A DNA stretch of 64,000 bases from Saprospira grandis. GTDB lineage: Bacteria > Bacteroidota > Bacteroidia > Chitinophagales > Saprospiraceae. Where the stretch lies: the NCBI RefSeq assembly GCF_027594745.1, contig NZ_CP110854.1:124001-188000 (forward strand). The letters are read 5' to 3'. This document shows, piece by piece, positions 61,846-64,000 of the stretch. Under the pieces are notes generated by a model. It searched no databases and had not been told where the DNA came from. It saw only the letters and a program-made list of their open reading frames with translations. The first letter of the stretch is position 1, and every line of letters begins with the position of its first letter. The translations under genes and the position numbers were made by a program.

Positions 61846-62706
61846 CTACTTTCCTGTTGTTATTCTGCGGTGAAGATTATGCAACCATCTTTGGGTTCCT
61901 TTTGTATCCTTCCATAGATATCTTGCCGCACTGACATAAGACTGTGCTTCCTCATCCAGAGCAAAAATACCTCTAGCTTGCATATCTTCCCAACTAAGCG
62001 ATAATTTAGCATTCATTAGATATATGGTAATCAATGGATTTAACTGATCGGCTTTTACTAATAGACTATTTGCTTTTGGGCTACGTCCTTTTTCTTTTTT
62101 AAACAAATAGAGGGCATGATTAAACAAGAATCCTGCTTCTACCTCTTGTCCTTCATACATCTGCAACAACTCCTCGAAAGCCTCATCCTCTTCAAACTCC
62201 AACAGGAGGACTCCGTAAAAAACTTTTAGATTTAAATGATCTTTGGGGTCAAGTTCCAATATTGTTTGATATTCTGACATCGCTGCATCAATATAGTCAC
62301 TCTTTAGTAAATCCTCTGCATATTCGGCCTTTATCCTTAAATAAGAACGGGCATGTTCGTTCTCCCAAAAGTCTTGACCTCTAACCACTAAAGACTCTTT
62401 AAGGACTCTTTCGTATCTAGTGCTGCCTAGCTTATTCCAAAAATAAACTTCTATTTCCTCCTGCCCCTCATATTCTCCAAGCTTCGCATAAACCTTTGGA
62501 TTATTTGGATCTAAATGCAAAGCTTTTTGTAGCAGGATCAAGCCCTCTTCCGTTACAGCATCTCCAAGCTGATCTACTATTGCTTCGGCCTCATGTATAT
62601 CTTCTAGACTATCGGCAAATGTCTTCTCTGGATTAAAAAAACTGCCATTAAGTAGTGCCTCTCTAATTTGGACGATATCCTTATATATTTTCATATTTTT
62701 TTGCAA
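61846..62706 (-). CDS. TPR-repeat protein
   Basis: 286 residues; Met5 is a possible alternative start. Tetratricopeptide-like units: EEGLILLQKALHLDPNNPKVYAKLGEYEG, YIDAAMSEYQTILELDPKDHLNLKVFYGVLLLE and FLFNHALYLFKKEKGRSPKANSLL. The pattern 'LxLDPxN' is diagnostic of TPR helices. No signal peptide. Moderately AT-rich. It lies 25 bases downstream of the gene at 62732 and may share its transcript. Function unknown. Confidence 0.72.
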   Translation of the reverse strand: MQKNMKIYKDIVQIREALLNGSFFNPEKTFADSLEDIHEAEAIVDQLGDAVTEEGLILLQKALHLDPNNPKVYAKLGEYEGQEEIEVYFWNKLGSTRYERVLKESLVVRGQDFWENEHARSYLRIKAEYAEDLLKSDYIDAAMSEYQTILELDPKDHLNLKVFYGVLLLEFEEDEAFEELLQMYEGQEVEAGFLFNHALYLFKKEKGRSPKANSLLVKADQLNPLITIYLMNAKLSLSWEDMQARGIFALDEEAQSYVSAARYLWKDTKGTQRWLHNLHRRITTGK

Positions 62707-62731
62707 ACCTACTATAATTTTCGGTAAAAGC

Positions 62732-63190
62732 TTAGGCTGCCTGTCCCAAAATTATGGGATGCGCTTTTTGGGTTTGCATCAGCTCCCATCCTTGCAAAAG
62801 CAACTGATAATAAAGGGCAATAAAGCGGTTGAGTAACCTTAAAGGCGCTTGCAACAAAGATAAATTTGAAGAACTGCTCTGCGGGTTCTCCTTTTTTGCT
62901 GCTTTCTTCGGCAAATCTTTTTGCGATTGCCCTGCCAATAAGCCCAAGCTAATGAGTTGCTCATAAATTTGCGCCAGCTCTTGCAGCTCCGCATAAATTT
63001 GCTCGGGCTGGCCCAACGCCCGAAAAATAAGAAGGAACTCCCCAAACAAAAATTTTCTGCGGCCAATAAATTCATCCAAGCCCGCCGCCCTTAGGCGTTT
63101 GCGCAAGGTGGGATAAGAAATGCCGTAAAATACCTTGAGCATTTTTTTGCTCAGTTTATAATCTTGAAGTTTTTGCTGGAGATTGATCAT
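62732..63190 (-). CDS. hypothetical protein with HTH-like N-terminus
   Basis: 152 residues. The first about 45 (KLSKKMLKVFYGISYPTLRKRLRAAGL) look like a helix-turn-helix: 'S.....YGISYPTLRKRL' has the turn Gly and a recognition-helix-like end. A Leu-rich helical region follows (FLLIFRALGQPEQIYAELQELAQIYEQL), then a low-complexity Lys/Ser linker and an amphipathic C-terminal helix. Possibly a small DNA-binding regulator. Weakly supported. Confidence 0.5.
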   Translation of the reverse strand: MINLQQKLQDYKLSKKMLKVFYGISYPTLRKRLRAAGLDEFIGRRKFLFGEFLLIFRALGQPEQIYAELQELAQIYEQLISLGLLAGQSQKDLPKKAAKKENPQSSSSNLSLLQAPLRLLNRFIALYYQLLLQGWELMQTQKAHPIILGQAA

Positions 63191-63261
63191 GGGGCCGTAT
63201 TTTTTTGTTGTTTCTAAAGTTAAGTTTATTTTTTGGGGATTGCAAGCGTAAGCAAAAAAAA

Positions 63262-63294
63262 ACGGCAGAAAAATCTCGATGATTTTTCTGCCGT
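63262..63294 (-). terminator. terminator of the cmr operon
   Basis: Perfect 14-bp stem ACGGCAGAAAAATC / GATTTTTCTGCCGT with a five-base loop. On the minus strand it is followed by a T-run. It lies 15 bases after the cmr6 stop, marking cmr6 as the last gene of the operon. Confidence 0.88.
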
Positions 63295-63309
63295 GGTATT
63301 TGAAAGGGG

Positions 63310-64000
63310 TTATTTGAAAAAGCCGTAGCCTACTGCGGTTTTGGCGCCTAGGCCGTGGTTTTGGAGGGCTTGGGTGAGTTTAGTTTTTATTTCTTCTAAA
63401 TCTTCTTTAGAACCCTCTTTTAAAGCAAAAGCAAACTGAAATTTTGCATCTTTTAGACTCATAAAAAATACGGGAACAGGGCTTTGCCAATCTGCTGGTG
63501 GAGTTTTACCATCACTATACCATTTAGGATAATGACTGTTAATTATATCTGGAGCTAGTTTAACTTTGTAAGGAAAAGCATCGAAAAAAGTAATTTTTCC
63601 CTTAGCAGCATTTTTTGTCTCTTCGTCAGAAAATCCCAACCAACTACTCACTAAAGATTCATTTCCTTCATCTTCCAAATAGCGTCTAAAAACTGCTTTT
63701 ATGGCTGTTGCAGGAATATAAGGTACTGCATAAGTATGGTGCAGACAAATTCCTGTTTCATAAACAGAAGATATTCCCAGACCAATAGCCATGCTCCCAT
63801 CTACCTCTAAATCAAAACAAGTACTAGAATTAGGAAATAATCCCTCTACTACGTCTTTTTGATCTTTTACAAGGCCTTCTAGCTTAGCAGAAGGGAAAAA
63901 AGCATTCTGATCTGTATTGGACCTCATAGTATGTCCACAAAGGGTTTTTATTTTTTTGGGTTTTTTATTTTTTCTGGTTTTATCCTCTTCCTCTTCCCAA
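63310..64000 (-). CDS. cmr6: type III-B CRISPR RAMP protein Cmr6, 5' end outside the window
   Basis: Cmr6 is a backbone subunit of the Cmr effector complex that cleaves RNA matching the crRNA. The visible protein has the Cmr6 layout: FDLEVDGSMAIGLGISSVYETGICLHHTYAVPYIPATAIKAVFRRYL (the 'P-x-IPxTxIKG/A' motif), WLGFSDEETKNAAKGKITFFDAFP, PVPVFFMSL, and the C-terminal glycine-rich RAMP loop GLGAKTAVGYGFF. An ATG at 63927 is possible. However, the same frame stays open to the window edge and encodes Lys-rich residues ending KTLCGHTM, so the true start is probably upstream. cmr1-5 are expected beyond 64000. Confidence 0.88.
   Translation of the reverse strand, partial: WEEEEDKTRKNKKPKKIKTLCGHTMRSNTDQNAFFPSAKLEGLVKDQKDVVEGLFPNSSTCFDLEVDGSMAIGLGISSVYETGICLHHTYAVPYIPATAIKAVFRRYLEDEGNESLVSSWLGFSDEETKNAAKGKITFFDAFPYKVKLAPDIINSHYPKWYSDGKTPPADWQSPVPVFFMSLKDAKFQFAFALKEGSKEDLEEIKTKLTQALQNHGLGAKTAVGYGFFK

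Overview
The window looks like chromosomal DNA of a gliding, filamentous Bacteroidota bacterium of the Saprospira type. This is inferred from family content: a CHU_C/type IX secretion-type C-terminal domain on a giant PKD-repeat surface protein, CarboxypepD_reg-type outer membrane proteins, LytS/LytTR regulation, TAnnTTTG promoter motifs, ECF sigma with an anti-sigma/beta-barrel partner, and many lipoproteins. No rRNA or tRNA gene was recognised.

Layout. 1-1205: 3' part of a polysaccharide flippase. 1213-7401: secreted proteins, lipoproteins and a TPR protein separated by repeat-rich gaps. 8534-21998: one continuous CRISPR array, which I counted by hand as 190 repeats of 36 bp and 189 spacers of about 33-38 bp. 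It is transcribed leftwards from an AT-rich leader at about 22000-22197; its left, leader-distal end is degenerate. 22484-34000: pyrG, a DUF1573 lipoprotein, a three-gene operon led by a tandem ubiquitin-like membrane protein, a large outer membrane protein next to a LytS/LytTR two-component pair, and a PIF1-like helicase. 34403-40015: an 1870-residue secreted PKD protein. 41270-45441: an AT-rich accessory patch of lipoprotein or immunity-like genes with an IS5-type insertion sequence. 45502-59104: an acidic protein, two outer-membrane barrels, a degenerate FtsE-like ATPase, an ECF sigma/anti-sigma pair, DUF445, a flippase-like gene broken by one stop codon, and scpA, uppS and rimM. 59329-64000: an NAD(P)-binding oxidoreductase divergent from an HxlR regulator, a TPR protein, and the C-terminal part of cmr6. 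The cmr6 gene is the last gene of a type III-B CRISPR-Cas operon whose other genes lie beyond the right edge.

The most striking unexplained structure is not a gene. About 23 copies of a GC-rich interspersed element (called family A here, about 130-220 bp) fill the gaps between genes. Its ends pair with each other. When one end changes, the other changes to match (GGCCT/AGGCC, GGCTG/CAGCC, GGCTT/AAGCC), and internal hairpins are swapped for unrelated but still self-complementary sequences at fixed positions. This is covariation of a folded RNA or DNA element. A second family of small palindromes (family B) accompanies it. These repeats also create false N-terminal extensions on real genes.

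The CRISPR array has its own oddities. Many spacers contain perfect hairpins, several pairs of spacers come from overlapping target sequences, and one spacer looks like the 3' end of a tRNA gene. All counts and alignments were made by eye.
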